From Actinomycetes bacterium (GTDB lineage: Bacteria; Actinomycetota; Acidimicrobiia; Acidimicrobiales; RAAP-2), in the NCBI GenBank assembly GCA_021779735.1, contig JAJYAC010000010.1:1-45114 (forward strand): 45,114 nt of DNA. Direction: 5' to 3'. Shown here in pieces: positions 36,957 to 45,114 of this stretch (position 1 is the stretch's first letter; each line of letters opens with the position of its first letter). Position numbers and translations under genes: made by a program. Below the pieces are notes generated by a model, which worked only from the letters and a program-made list of their open reading frames with translations, made no database searches and was not told where the DNA came from.

Positions 36957-38192
36957 CTACTTGATGCCGTAGGTGGTGCAGTCAGCAGCGTAGGAGGGCA
37001 CGGTCTTTCCCTCAACCGTCGGTGCCGTGTTGGTGCACAGGTCCGACGCCTTGATGACCTTGTCCTTGATCACCGTCTTCTGCACGTTGGCCGCCGTTAC
37101 CCACGTCGCCGTCAGGAGGACCGAAGGTACCTTCTTGAGCGAGTTGATGGTGGCTGACGAGTCCGTCGAGGTCGCGTTCACGAGGCCCCTGGGCGGGGCA
37201 ACGTGCGCACGCAGGTAGATCGCGAGCGCCGCGGCGGCCTGCGCCTCGAGCCAGATGGGCTTGTAGACGGTGCCGCACTGATAGCCCGAAATGATGTTCT
37301 GGAAGCCGGTCAGCGTGGCGTCCTGTCCCGTGAAGGGAATCGTCTTGGGTGCGAGACCCTTGGACTGCAGGTAGCTGATGATCGGCGCCGCGTTCTCATC
37401 GTTAGGCGTCACGACGGCGTTGATGCTCGGGTGAGCGGTGTACGCACCCTGGAAGTCGGTGAGGGCCACGCTCGGCGTCCACGTACCGGTGTTCTCCAAA
37501 ATGGTGTTAGCCGAACCCTTGGTCGCGTCAAAACCGTTCTTGTTCAGCACGGCGTTGTAGCCCTGAGCGAAGAGCGTCGCGTTGTTGTCCGTCGGCGCGC
37601 CGCGCATGACGTAGACGACGGGGCTCTTCACACCCCAGGAGCTGATGCAGCTCATGAGTCCCGTTCCGATGAGCGTACCCACCGACACGTTGTTGAAGCT
37701 GACGTAGTAGCTACGCGCTCCACCTAGCGTCAGACGGTCGTAGTCGATCACGGCCACACCACGCGCTCTCGCGTAAGCCTCGATGACCGCACCCGTCGTG
37801 GAGTCCAGCGGGTCGAGCACGAGTACCTTGGCGCCCTTGGCAATGTCGGCCTGAGCGTCGGTGTACTGCACGCTCGGACTTCCCTGGGCGTTTTGCACCA
37901 CGTACTGCTTGGTCGTCATACCCGCGGCCTTGAAAGCGGCCTTGAGGTACGGGGCGTCAAATTCCGTGTAGCGAGCCGACGTCACGGTGTCGGGAAGGAT
38001 GACAGCGATGCTGCCCTTGCCCTTGGCGACAATGCTCTTTAGATACTTCATGGTCGAAAAGCTCGTGTTGAACGTGCTCGCCGATACCGTTTTGGTTGCT
38101 GCACCCGCGCTGCTCACGTCCGGCAACATGGCGACGACAAAACTGCCAACCAGCGCCACGGACGCGAGAGCCTTTCCGGTTCTCAAATTCAT
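36957..38192 (-). CDS. sugar ABC transporter substrate-binding protein, XylF-like
   Basis: Exported binding protein of the ribose/xylose (Peripla_BP_4) family, 411 residues. The signal peptide is MNLRTGKALASVALVGSFVV followed by a small-residue stretch, with cleavage likely near SAGAA. The mature part shows ILPDTVTSARYTEFDAPYL, VLDPLDSTTG, VAVIDYDRLTLGG and SYYVSFNNVSVG, a pattern like XylF, so xylose or a related pentose is the likely ligand. ATG at 38192 follows GAAGGG; the frame extending to 38690 runs antisense through the upstream gene's end and is rejected. First gene of the transporter unit with its own operator-like sequence upstream. Confidence 0.9.
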   Translation of the reverse strand: MNLRTGKALASVALVGSFVVAMLPDVSSAGAATKTVSASTFNTSFSTMKYLKSIVAKGKGSIAVILPDTVTSARYTEFDAPYLKAAFKAAGMTTKQYVVQNAQGSPSVQYTDAQADIAKGAKVLVLDPLDSTTGAVIEAYARARGVAVIDYDRLTLGGARSYYVSFNNVSVGTLIGTGLMSCISSWGVKSPVVYVMRGAPTDNNATLFAQGYNAVLNKNGFDATKGSANTILENTGTWTPSVALTDFQGAYTAHPSINAVVTPNDENAAPIISYLQSKGLAPKTIPFTGQDATLTGFQNIISGYQCGTVYKPIWLEAQAAAALAIYLRAHVAPPRGLVNATSTDSSATINSLKKVPSVLLTATWVTAANVQKTVIKDKVIKASDLCTNTAPTVEGKTVPSYAADCTTYGIK

Positions 38193-38210
38193 TCTCCCCA
38201 ACCCTTCTTT

Positions 38211-38226
38211 GGTGCCCCGCGGCACC
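38211..38226 (-). promoter_or_regulatory. GC-rich hairpin in the leader of the sugar-binding protein gene
   Basis: A perfect six-base-pair inverted repeat, GGTGCC-N4-GGCACC, in the transcribed leader about 18 bases before ATG 38192 and just ahead of the ribosome binding site. It could affect mRNA stability or translation. It is too short and not followed by a T-run on the minus strand, so a terminator is unlikely. Confidence 0.4.
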
Positions 38227-38249
38227 GATTGTTGTAGATACTGCATGAA

Positions 38250-38267
38250 CGCTTTGTGAACAAAACG
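38250..38267 (-). promoter_or_regulatory. palindromic operator candidate for the sugar transporter
   Basis: CGCTTTGT-GA-ACAAAACG, an 18-base palindrome with one mismatch, about 58 bases before the binding-protein start. On the minus strand it contains TTGTTC, which lies 17 bases before TATCTA, so the palindrome would cover the -35 region. The size and symmetry suit a LacI- or ROK-type sugar repressor. No regulator gene is adjacent. Confidence 0.5.
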
Positions 38268-38349
38268 CTCCGAGGGTGAAATTAGCATGACTCTCGCGCG
38301 GGCGACGGCCAGGCCTGAGCGCGTCGAGCAGGCACGTTTGTTCCCAACG

Positions 38350-39306
38350 TCACGCGGCCATGATGCGCAGCATCGTGCGCATAATCTCGACCGTTTCGTC
38401 GAGGGGCATGATGTCGCTCTCGGTCTCTCCCGCACGCATCCTCGCCGCCACGTGGCTCGCCTGAAAGTGAAGACCACGTCCCTGGGTCTCGAACGTGTAA
38501 CGGCGCGCTTGGCCCACCCGCGGCACGAGCGTAAATGACGTGGGCGCGTAGAAGTCACCGTCGATCTCAATGCGCCCGAGCGTACCGACCACGCTGGCGC
38601 GCGTCGCGCTGCGCGCCGAGGACGTGCAGGTGATGAGGGCCTGGGCACCGTGGTCGTATCCCAAGATCGCCGACGCCGTGGCGTCGACACCGGTAAAGGA
38701 CGGTGTCACCATCGCGGAAACTCTCGTCGGAGCTCCCATGATCATGGAGGCGAAGGACACCGGATACACCCCGAGGTCAAGCATGGCGCTGCCACCAAGC
38801 TCGGGTGCGAAGAGACGTGAGGAGGCGTCGCGTTCAAACCACTTACCGTGATCGGCCACCAGCGAGACGATGTCGCCGAGCTCACCGGCGGTGATCAGCT
38901 CGCGCAGGGCCACCACGTGGGGCAAGAATCGAGTCCACATCGCTTCCATAAGAAAGAGTCCGCGCGCGCGCGCGATCGCCACCAGGTTCGTTGCTTCCTC
39001 GACGGTCATGGTGAACGCCTTCTCCACCAAGACCGCCTTGCCCGCGTCGAGGGCGAGCACCGCGTTGGCGTGGTGCATGGGGTGAGGGGTCGCGACGTAG
39101 ACGGCCTCGACGTCGGGGTCCGCGACGAGCGCCTCGTAGGAGCCGTGGCGATGAGACACGTCGAACTCGTCACCGAATGTCGCCGCCGAGGACGATGATC
39201 GCGATCCGACAGCCACCACGACGCCGTCGTCGCCGTAAGTCAGGTCGCGGACGAACGTCTGGGCGATGCGTCCCGTTCCAATAATCCCCCAACGAAGTGG
39301 CTCCAC
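38350..39306 (-). CDS. Gfo/Idh/MocA family NAD(P)-dependent oxidoreductase
   Basis: A 318-residue dehydrogenase with an N-terminal Rossmann fold (WGIIGTGRIAQTFVRDL), the catalytic lysine region VLVEKAFTMTVEEA, the stretch LFLMEAMWTRFLPH and GGSAMLDLGVYPVSF with the C-terminal substrate domain. MEAMWTRF with EK-A/P-F is typical of the dihydrodiol dehydrogenase / D-xylose 1-dehydrogenase branch. Next to a XylF-like importer, xylose oxidation is a reasonable inference. GTG at 39306 was chosen because GGAGAGG lies five bases upstream; ATG at 39330 is the alternative. The transporter operon follows 157 bases downstream with its own control region. Confidence 0.88.
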   Translation of the reverse strand: MEPLRWGIIGTGRIAQTFVRDLTYGDDGVVVAVGSRSSSSAATFGDEFDVSHRHGSYEALVADPDVEAVYVATPHPMHHANAVLALDAGKAVLVEKAFTMTVEEATNLVAIARARGLFLMEAMWTRFLPHVVALRELITAGELGDIVSLVADHGKWFERDASSRLFAPELGGSAMLDLGVYPVSFASMIMGAPTRVSAMVTPSFTGVDATASAILGYDHGAQALITCTSSARSATRASVVGTLGRIEIDGDFYAPTSFTLVPRVGQARRYTFETQGRGLHFQASHVAARMRAGETESDIMPLDETVEIMRTMLRIMAA

Positions 39307-39363
39307 CAGTCCCTCTCCTTCCGCGCACATGATGGCGCGACGGTTACGCGCTGCCTCGGCCCC

Positions 39364-39369
39364 TAAGGT
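39364..39369 (+). promoter_or_regulatory. -10 box for leaderless mRNA of the DUF255 gene
   Basis: TAAGGT followed by CGTGAC and GTG at 39376, with no ribosome binding site. It lies in the 69-base gap to the divergent oxidoreductase gene. Confidence 0.6.
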
Positions 39370-39375
39370 CGTGAC

Positions 39376-41364
39376 GTGCCGCGACTACGTGACGTCAAGG
39401 AGCAACTCGGTTCACCCTACCTTCGTCAGCACGCCGACAACCCCGTCGACTGGTGGACCTGGGGTGAGGACGCGTTCGCCTACGCGAAGAGCACGGATCA
39501 GCCGATCTTCCTCTCGGTGGGCTACGCGGCGTGTCACTGGTGCCACGTCATGGCGCACGAGTCCTTCGAGGACCCGGCGACCGCCACGCTGCTCAACGAA
39601 CACTTTGTGTCGATCAAAGTCGACCGCGAGGAGCGTCCCGACGTCGACAGCCTCTACATGACCGCGACCCAGCTCTCCAGCGGACACGGCGGCTGGCCGA
39701 TGTCTGTCTTTCTCCTACCCGACGGACGCCCGTTCTTCACCGGCACCTACTTCCCCCCCACCGACCACGCCAACCAGGTGGGCTTTCCCCGGCTTGTGCG
39801 CGCCCTCGCCAACGCGTGGGACGTCCAGCGCGAGGCGGTGGTCGACCAAGCCGACGAACTCGCCCGGGCCACCGTGCGCGAGGTGGCCTTCGTCGATCAC
39901 CTCGTCGCCCACGAGGGAGCCCTCGACGTCGCGGGGGCGCGCCAGCGCCTCCGTGAAGAACTTCTCGCCACCCTCGATGCCGAAGGTGGCTTTGGCGCAC
40001 CCCAGTTTCCCCACCCGGGCCTCATCGACGCTCTGTGCACTCGCGATCAGCGCCACGCGTCTGCGGTGACGCTCTCACTCGAGGCGATGGCGCGACGGGG
40101 ACTCTACGACCACGTGGGGGGCGGGTTCGCTCGCTACTGCGTTGACGCGCGCTGGCACGTTCCCCACTTTGAGAAGATGCTGATCGACCAGGCGCTCCTC
40201 GCACGCACCTACGCGAACGCGGGTGCGATGTTCTCGCGTCAAGACTGGCGAGAGGTCGCCCACGAGACCCTTACGTTCGTCAGAAACCAACTGCGCGTCG
40301 AGGCGGGCTACGCGGCCTCACTCGACGCCGACGCGGGTGGCCTCGAGGGCTCCCACGTCACCTGGACGCCCGCGCAAGTCGCCGACGCCCTCAGCCTCGC
40401 GGGGCGCTCCGCTGACTTGGAGCGAACTCTTGCGCGCTGGTCGATCAGTGACGAGGGCGACCTCGAGGGACGCAGCGTGCCCCGCCTCGGGGTCGACGAA
40501 CCCTTCACGACCCCCGATGACCTTCGCGGGGCCCTCGACGCCCTGCGCGACGCGCGCGCACGGCGCGACCAGCCATCTCGCGACGACAAGGTGATTCTTG
40601 AGTGGAACGCGCAGTTCGCCTCGGCCTGCCTGGCCGTGGGCGGTGAATTCACGCAAGTGGCGCTCTCGTTGCTCGTCGGTCTCGGCCGCACTCACTTGGC
40701 CGAGGGGATCTGGTGGCGCACTCAGCACCGTGGCGCACACGCGACACTCGCCGACGTCGCCGCCTTGACTGACGCGCACCTGGACGCCTTCGAGGCCACC
40801 GCCGACGGGCAGTGGCTCATCGGCGCACGGGCGCTGGCTGACTACCTCGTCGCGCACCACTGGGACGGCGACGTGCCGAGCGCCTCGCACCCCGACCGAG
40901 GCGCCGGGGTCTTCTCCTCCAGCGATTTGGCGACAGACCTATTGGCTCGCCCCAAGGAAATCTTCGATGGTGCCGGCCCCTCGGGCCACGCCACGGCCAC
41001 GCGGGCTCTGGCGCGTCTCGCCCTCATCGACGCCGACGCGGATCGCCTCGCGCTTGCCCAGCGCCTCGTGAGCGTGGCCGCAACGCTCATCTCCCAGCAC
41101 CCTCGAGCCGTCGCGTCACTGGTGTCGGCTGCCGGCTTCGCCCTCGAGGGGATTGAGATCGTCGTTCCCGGCCCACGGGGCGCGCTCGCTGAGCACGTAC
41201 GATTGAGTGTCGTGCCCCGCAGCGTCCTCATCACCGGCTCCCACTCGCCCCTGACCGCGGGCCGCGAAGACGGCGTGGCCTACGTCTGTCGCGCGGGGGC
41301 GTGCCAACTGCCAGCGCGCGACGTCGCGACACTGTCGACGCAGTTGGCCGCGTTGAGCGACTGA
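39376..41364 (+). CDS. thioredoxin-domain protein of the DUF255/YyaL (SPATA20) family
   Basis: A 662-residue protein with an N-terminal thioredoxin-like domain and an alpha/alpha-barrel C-terminal part. The N-terminal domain has [15 protein letters not shown], the redox-type C-x2-C in [15 protein letters not shown] (Cys53, Cys56), [12 protein letters not shown] and [16 protein letters not shown]. Later come [28 protein letters not shown] and [11 protein letters not shown], all hallmarks of the family. The biochemical function is not established; some annotations call it a cellobiose-2-epimerase-like or thioredoxin protein. The GTG is leaderless, and its TGA overlaps the next ATG (TGATG). Confidence 0.93.
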   Translation: MPRLRDVKEQLGSPYLRQHADNPVDWWTWGEDAFAYAKSTDQPIFLSVGYAACHWCHVMAHESFEDPATATLLNEHFVSIKVDREERPDVDSLYMTATQLSSGHGGWPMSVFLLPDGRPFFTGTYFPPTDHANQVGFPRLVRALANAWDVQREAVVDQADELARATVREVAFVDHLVAHEGALDVAGARQRLREELLATLDAEGGFGAPQFPHPGLIDALCTRDQRHASAVTLSLEAMARRGLYDHVGGGFARYCVDARWHVPHFEKMLIDQALLARTYANAGAMFSRQDWREVAHETLTFVRNQLRVEAGYAASLDADAGGLEGSHVTWTPAQVADALSLAGRSADLERTLARWSISDEGDLEGRSVPRLGVDEPFTTPDDLRGALDALRDARARRDQPSRDDKVILEWNAQFASACLAVGGEFTQVALSLLVGLGRTHLAEGIWWRTQHRGAHATLADVAALTDAHLDAFEATADGQWLIGARALADYLVAHHWDGDVPSASHPDRGAGVFSSSDLATDLLARPKEIFDGAGPSGHATATRALARLALIDADADRLALAQRLVSVAATLISQHPRAVASLVSAAGFALEGIEIVVPGPRGALAEHVRLSVVPRSVLITGSHSPLTAGREDGVAYVCRAGACQLPARDVATLSTQLAALSD

Positions 41365-42083
41365 TGGCTTTCTTCTCGCGCGACCCGGCGGCCCGGGCGA
41401 TTCGCCAGCTGGTCGAGCGCACGGCCCAGTACCCCACGGTCGATCTCACCCCGGGCTCGACCATGTTCGGCCTGGTGCTGGGGTCCACCAACGAGTCGAC
41501 CACCGTCGTGGACCTGTCCTCGCAGACCATCGTGCGCTGGCGCATCCCCTGGCCCGAAGACCTCGAGACCGACCTCGTGGCCTTTGACGTCGTCGAAGGT
41601 CAGTTGGCCGAGGACGTCGAGCGCACCGATCTCGCCCAGCCCGAAGCCGTCACGCTCGCCGACCTACCGCGTCGCCTGGGGGCCTATCACGGTCGACGGG
41701 TGCGCAAGTGGCTCGAAGAGCTCGCCACCCCCGCCGACGGCCCTCTCTTTGGCTTTCGAGGACCCAGCGCACCGTACTGGGAATTTCGAGGCGAGCGCCC
41801 CAGCGTCGCGCTGATCGCCGCGGATCGCGGGCCCCAACTCCTGAGACGAATTGAGGATGGATCAACGTGGGTGCGTTTCGGTTGGTTCGGCGACGACGTG
41901 TGGCTGCTCTGTGAGGACACCCACGCGATTCGCACGATGGAGGCGACCCGGCGCACCTCGCTCGCGGGCAAGGACCTCGCCACGGCGCTGGGATTTCGCC
42001 CCACGTACGTCTTGACGACCCTGTCTCAGCCCATCGACGGGCACTGCTACAAGAGCTGCACTGGACTCCTGCCGCGCGGCTAG
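41364..42083 (+). CDS. conserved hypothetical protein, coupled to the DUF255 gene
   Basis: A 239-residue soluble protein I cannot place. It starts with ATG at 41364, overlapping the preceding TGA by one base. Visible features are an N-terminal helix (FFSRDPAARAIRQLVERTA), a predicted beta-rich middle with repeated aromatic stretches (YWEFRGERPSVALIA, WVRFGWFGDDVWLLCE) and a Cys-x3-Cys ending HCYKSCTGLLPRG. No membrane segment or signal peptide. It converges with the next gene with a 4-base CTAG overlap. The longer frame to 41301 is rejected because it runs over the previous gene. Confidence 0.72.
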   Translation: MAFFSRDPAARAIRQLVERTAQYPTVDLTPGSTMFGLVLGSTNESTTVVDLSSQTIVRWRIPWPEDLETDLVAFDVVEGQLAEDVERTDLAQPEAVTLADLPRRLGAYHGRRVRKWLEELATPADGPLFGFRGPSAPYWEFRGERPSVALIAADRGPQLLRRIEDGSTWVRFGWFGDDVWLLCEDTHAIRTMEATRRTSLAGKDLATALGFRPTYVLTTLSQPIDGHCYKSCTGLLPRG

Positions 42084-42751
42084 CGCGGCAACTTGCCCGA
42101 GGCGAGGGCCTCGGCCATCGCCCAACCAAAGACGACGAGGCGCTGACCCCGGTGCGGCTCGAGATTGACAAAGAAGTCCTCGGCGCCCTCGGGGATGGCC
42201 CCCTTGGACGCCACGTAGTCCAGGCAACCCACTGGTCCAGCCGGCAGGGTCATCACGAACGTCTGGTCGTCGATGGCCTTCTCCGCGCCGAAGCGCTTGG
42301 CGAGGCGTCGACCCCACGCGCGATCTTCACCCGTCGGGCGATATCCCCTACGCGGCACGATCTCCTCGAGGCCCGCGAAGGCGCGAAAACCGTCGGGGCT
42401 CGTCAGACGCGCGCCCAACAAGACGTCCTCGTCGGGAAAGGCGAGCAGGGCGCGGCGAAACTGATCGTGCAGGATCGCCCGCAGCGTCTGGTCAGCCTTG
42501 GCGTTGCGCTCGACGAGCAGAAGCCCCAACAGCAACGACGGCGTGCCACCAATGCGTTCGAGGGTCCCAAAGGAGTAGCCACGCAACTTGCTCCCCTCGC
42601 GGGCGAAGGTGACGAGGACCCACTCTTCACGTTGCTTGGAGAGGAAGCCAATGTCAAAGTTCGGTTCGCGATCGACGCACAGATCGGCCATCTCGGCGAG
42701 TTCCGCGTCGCTCAGGGCGGTCGTGTCCTTCGTGGTGACGGTCATTGCCAT
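42080..42751 (-). CDS. hypothetical protein, possibly GNAT-like
   Basis: A 223-residue protein. The first 130 residues resemble an acetyltransferase-like fold: VLVTFAREGSKLRGYSFGTLERIGG followed by LLLGLLLVERNAKADQTLRAILHD and LLGARLTSPDGFRAFAGL, similar to the beta4-helix layout of GNAT proteins, but the acetyl-CoA loop (R/Q-x-x-G-x-G/A) is not clear, so the call is weak. The start ATG at 42751 has TAGAAT eight bases upstream and no ribosome binding site. It lies downstream of dnaE on the same strand. Confidence 0.65.
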   Translation of the reverse strand: MAMTVTTKDTTALSDAELAEMADLCVDREPNFDIGFLSKQREEWVLVTFAREGSKLRGYSFGTLERIGGTPSLLLGLLLVERNAKADQTLRAILHDQFRRALLAFPDEDVLLGARLTSPDGFRAFAGLEEIVPRRGYRPTGEDRAWGRRLAKRFGAEKAIDDQTFVMTLPAGPVGCLDYVASKGAIPEGAEDFFVNLEPHRGQRLVVFGWAMAEALASGKLPR

Positions 42752-42759
42752 AGGTCACC

Positions 42760-42765
42760 ATTCTA
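42760..42765 (-). promoter_or_regulatory. candidate -10 box for the gene at 42080-42751
   Basis: TAGAAT on the minus strand, eight bases before ATG 42751, in the 42-base gap after dnaE. It suggests a near-leaderless transcript independent of dnaE. Confidence 0.45.
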
Positions 42766-42793
42766 CGGGACGAAGTGACCGGCACAATCTGTC

Positions 42794-45114
42794 TTAGGCC
42801 CGGATCACATTTCGGCCGAATTCGCTGCGCAGGTCTCCCACCACCCCCGCGATGTTGACATTGAATTCCGGGCCCAATTTGAAGGCCTTTCCCGAGTTCC
42901 CCGCCTCGACAATGACCGGAGAGGGGCCCGGGTAGCGAACGAGAATCTCTCGCAAGGTGGCGATCGTTGCGGCGGTCAAGTCCTCGGGGCGCAAGAGCAG
43001 GCGCAGCTCCTCGTCGACCTGGCTCGCGCGCAGCTGGCTGACCTCGAGGGCGCTGAATCGCACCTCCTCGTCACGGTGATCGAGTCGCCCCTTGATCAGC
43101 ACGACGTTGTCCTTGGCGAGAAAGCCACTGCACTCTTCAAACTTGCGAGCGGAGAAGATGATCTCCATCGAACCCCCGAGGTCTTCGAGGACGACGCGCG
43201 CGTACTGCTGACCCGCCTTGGTCGTGCGGATCTGCACCTCGGCGAGCAGTCCCCCGACGGTCACGGGACGCCCGGCGCGCGCGAGGTCCTCGGCGCGCTC
43301 GCGCACCGAGACGATCGTGCCGTCGGTCTTGGCCGCGAGCGCCGCCTCGACGGCGTAGAGGGGATGGTCGGAGATGAAGGTCCCGAGCATTTCGCGCTCA
43401 AAATTCAGCTTGACCGACAAGTCGAACTCGAGATCCGCAATGGGAATCTTCGTGCCCTCCCAATCGTCGCGCCCGTCGCCGTCGCCAAAGGCGAACAGCG
43501 TCGAGATCCCCAGGGCGAGGTCGCGCCGGCGGGCGCTGGTCACCTCGACGATCTCGTCGATCTTGAGCAGCAGCCCCTGGCGAGCGAGGCCCAACCCGTC
43601 AAAGGCGCCCGCCTTGATGAGCGACTCCATCGTTCGTCGGTTCAACACGACCGGGTCGACGCGGCGCACGAAGTCGTAGATCGACTCGAAGGCGCCGCCC
43701 GCCTCGCGCTCGGTGACGATGCGTTCCACGAGTGACTCACCCACGTTGCGCACCGCGGCGAGGCCGAAGAGAATCGTCAGGTCGTGCGTCGGGCTGGGCG
43801 CGTAGTCGGCGTCGGAGTGGTTGACGTCGGGCACGCCCACCGTGATACCCATCTGACGAGCCTCGTTGAGATAGATCGCGGCCTTGTCCTTGTCGTCGCG
43901 AAACGACGTCAGGAGTGCCGCCATGTACTCCACCGGGTAGTTCGCTTTGAGCCACGCGTTCTGGTAGGCAATGAGCGCGTACCCGTAGGCGTGGCTCTTG
44001 TTGAACGCGTAGTCGGCGAAGGGCTCGATCTTGTTGAAGATGGCCTCGCCCAGCCGTTGGCCGTACCCCTCGCGCTCCGCGCCCTCGACGAACTTCGTGC
44101 GCTGAGCCTGAATCATCTCGCGAATCTTCTTTGAGCAGGCCTTGCGCAAGTCATCGGCCTCGGTCATCGAAAATCCCGCCACCTTGGTCGCGACGCGCAT
44201 GATGTCCTCTTGGTAGATCATCAGCCCGTAGGTTTCGCCGAGGATCTCCTTGAGATCCGGGTGGTCGAAACTGACCTCCTGCCGGGCGTTCTTGCGGTCG
44301 GCGTAGTCGTTGTGAACGTTCTCACTCAGTGGGCCCGGGCGATAGAGCGCCACGAGAGCCGCGATGTCATCGAAGCTCGTCGGCGCCAGTCGCCGCATGA
44401 GCTGGCGCATCTTGTCGCCCTCGAGCTGGAAGATGCCGATGGAGTCGCCTCGTTGGAGCATGGCGAAGACCTTCGGGTCATCGAGGGGAACGTGGTCGAT
44501 GTCGACCTCGATCCCGTGGCGACGACGTATGTGCTCGAGGGACCGCTCGATGATCGCGAGGTTGCGCAATCCCAAGAAGTCCATCTTCAAGAGCCCGAGC
44601 TTCTCGATGGCCGTCGCCTCGTACTGGGTGACGATCGGCGCGTCGTCAATCGAGCCATTCGGCCCGGCCTTGCGCTGCACGGGCACGTACTCGAGCACCG
44701 GCTCCTTGGTGATCACCACCGCGGCGGCGTGAATCCCGTCCTGGCGACGCTTGTCGACGAATCCCTTGGCGACGTCAATGACGTGGGTCACCTCGGGGTC
44801 GGCGCTGTAGAGCGCGCGCAACTCCCCGGCCTCCGCGTAGCGTCCCTCGTAACCCGGCATCGGGCTAAAGCACGCGTCGAGCGGCAGGTCCTGGCCCATC
44901 ACCAGTGGCGGCATGGCCTTGGCGATCTTGTCGCCGAGCTGGGGCGGATATCCCAACACGCGCGCCGCGTCGCGCACGGCGGCGCGCGCCTTGATCGTGG
45001 AAAACGTCACGATCTGGGCGACGTGGTCGCTGCCGTAGCGCTCGGCGGCGTAGCGGATCATGTCGCCGCGGTAGCGCTCGTCGAAGTCCATGTCGATGTC
45101 GGGCATCTGCTTAC
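42794..45114 (-). CDS. dnaE: DNA polymerase III alpha subunit (partial, 5' end outside window)
   Basis: Replicative DNA polymerase catalytic subunit. About 770 C-terminal residues are visible, out of some 1150-1200 expected. The fragment opens in the palm domain with the catalytic PDIDMDFDERYR, continues through the fingers (TFSTIKARAAVRDAARVLG, DKRRQDGIHAAAVVI, MDFLGLRNLAII, QLEGDKMRQLMRRL, GLMIYQEDIMRVA, CSKKIREMI, FNKSHAYGYALIAYQNAWLK), the tandem helix-hairpin-helix region and an OB-fold (VTVGGLLAEVQ...QYARVVLEDLGG). The PHP domain and N-terminal palm are outside the window. The frame is intact to base 45114. The stop is TAA at 42794. Confidence 0.97.
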   Translation of the reverse strand, partial: KQMPDIDMDFDERYRGDMIRYAAERYGSDHVAQIVTFSTIKARAAVRDAARVLGYPPQLGDKIAKAMPPLVMGQDLPLDACFSPMPGYEGRYAEAGELRALYSADPEVTHVIDVAKGFVDKRRQDGIHAAAVVITKEPVLEYVPVQRKAGPNGSIDDAPIVTQYEATAIEKLGLLKMDFLGLRNLAIIERSLEHIRRRHGIEVDIDHVPLDDPKVFAMLQRGDSIGIFQLEGDKMRQLMRRLAPTSFDDIAALVALYRPGPLSENVHNDYADRKNARQEVSFDHPDLKEILGETYGLMIYQEDIMRVATKVAGFSMTEADDLRKACSKKIREMIQAQRTKFVEGAEREGYGQRLGEAIFNKIEPFADYAFNKSHAYGYALIAYQNAWLKANYPVEYMAALLTSFRDDKDKAAIYLNEARQMGITVGVPDVNHSDADYAPSPTHDLTILFGLAAVRNVGESLVERIVTEREAGGAFESIYDFVRRVDPVVLNRRTMESLIKAGAFDGLGLARQGLLLKIDEIVEVTSARRRDLALGISTLFAFGDGDGRDDWEGTKIPIADLEFDLSVKLNFEREMLGTFISDHPLYAVEAALAAKTDGTIVSVRERAEDLARAGRPVTVGGLLAEVQIRTTKAGQQYARVVLEDLGGSMEIIFSARKFEECSGFLAKDNVVLIKGRLDHRDEEVRFSALEVSQLRASQVDEELRLLLRPEDLTAATIATLREILVRYPGPSPVIVEAGNSGKAFKLGPEFNVNIAGVVGDLRSEFGRNVIRA

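Noticed and set aside
38193..38690. N-terminal extension of the sugar-binding protein
   Set aside because: The extension has Arg-rich non-signal sequence and runs antisense and out of frame over the oxidoreductase gene; a clean signal peptide begins at 38192.

Overview
The window is 45 kb of dense, GC-rich bacterial chromosome with no phage, transposon, CRISPR array, rRNA or tRNA that I can recognise. The gene content points to an actinobacterium: mihF next to gmk and rpoZ, a PyrR-controlled pyr operon, the aroC-aroK-aroB-aroQ-efp-nusB block, menaquinone genes, many GTG starts and probable leaderless promoters. A streamlined member of the Acidimicrobiia is my best guess, with moderate confidence. 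Neighbouring genes commonly overlap by 4 bases, and four convergent pairs also overlap by exactly 4 bases. No gap without a gene exceeds 160 bases.

Layout from left to right. (1) 1-10180, minus strand: a complete pyrimidine operon pyrR-pyrB-pyrC-carA-carB-pyrD-pyrF, then mihF-gmk-rpoZ (rpoZ runs off the window). A near-perfect PyrR-binding RNA hairpin lies just before the pyrR ribosome binding site. (2) 10178-18811: a respiratory locus for an aa3-like heme-copper oxidase: cupredoxin-like protein, ctaC, ctaD, ctaE, an unlisted 37-residue membrane peptide, two CtaG-type assembly factors, a SCO1-type copper chaperone with an unknown partner, and two paralogous small membrane proteins sharing the motif LSWAYVFEWP at the two ends. 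(3) 18917-23102, minus: aroC-aroK-aroB-aroQ (shikimate pathway), then efp-nusB. (4) 23122-26798: nfuA, small conserved unknown genes, a lipoprotein and tyrS. (5) 26824-34845: menaquinone biosynthesis (menD, menH, menA, menB, menE) with ccdA, and with a sulfatase and a SRPBCC protein translationally linked to menB-menA. (6) 34855-39306: a xylose-type ABC importer with a Gfo/Idh/MocA oxidoreductase. (7) 39376-45114: a DUF255/YyaL-type protein, two unknown genes and the 3' two thirds of dnaE.

The respiratory locus sits exactly between nusB and pyrR, inside a gene order (aro-efp-nusB-pyr-mihF-gmk-rpoZ) familiar from other actinobacteria. Menaquinone made by the men genes and disulfide/cytochrome maturation by CcdA would feed the same electron transport chain. 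By eye, the oxidase subunit I lacks the usual D-channel aspartate, the K-channel lysine and the Mg-site aspartate, while all heme and CuB ligands and the HPEVY motif remain. This is the most unusual thing in the window.

A recurring signal, TANNNT followed by exactly six bases and then the start codon, precedes seven genes on both strands and indicates that leaderless transcription is common here.
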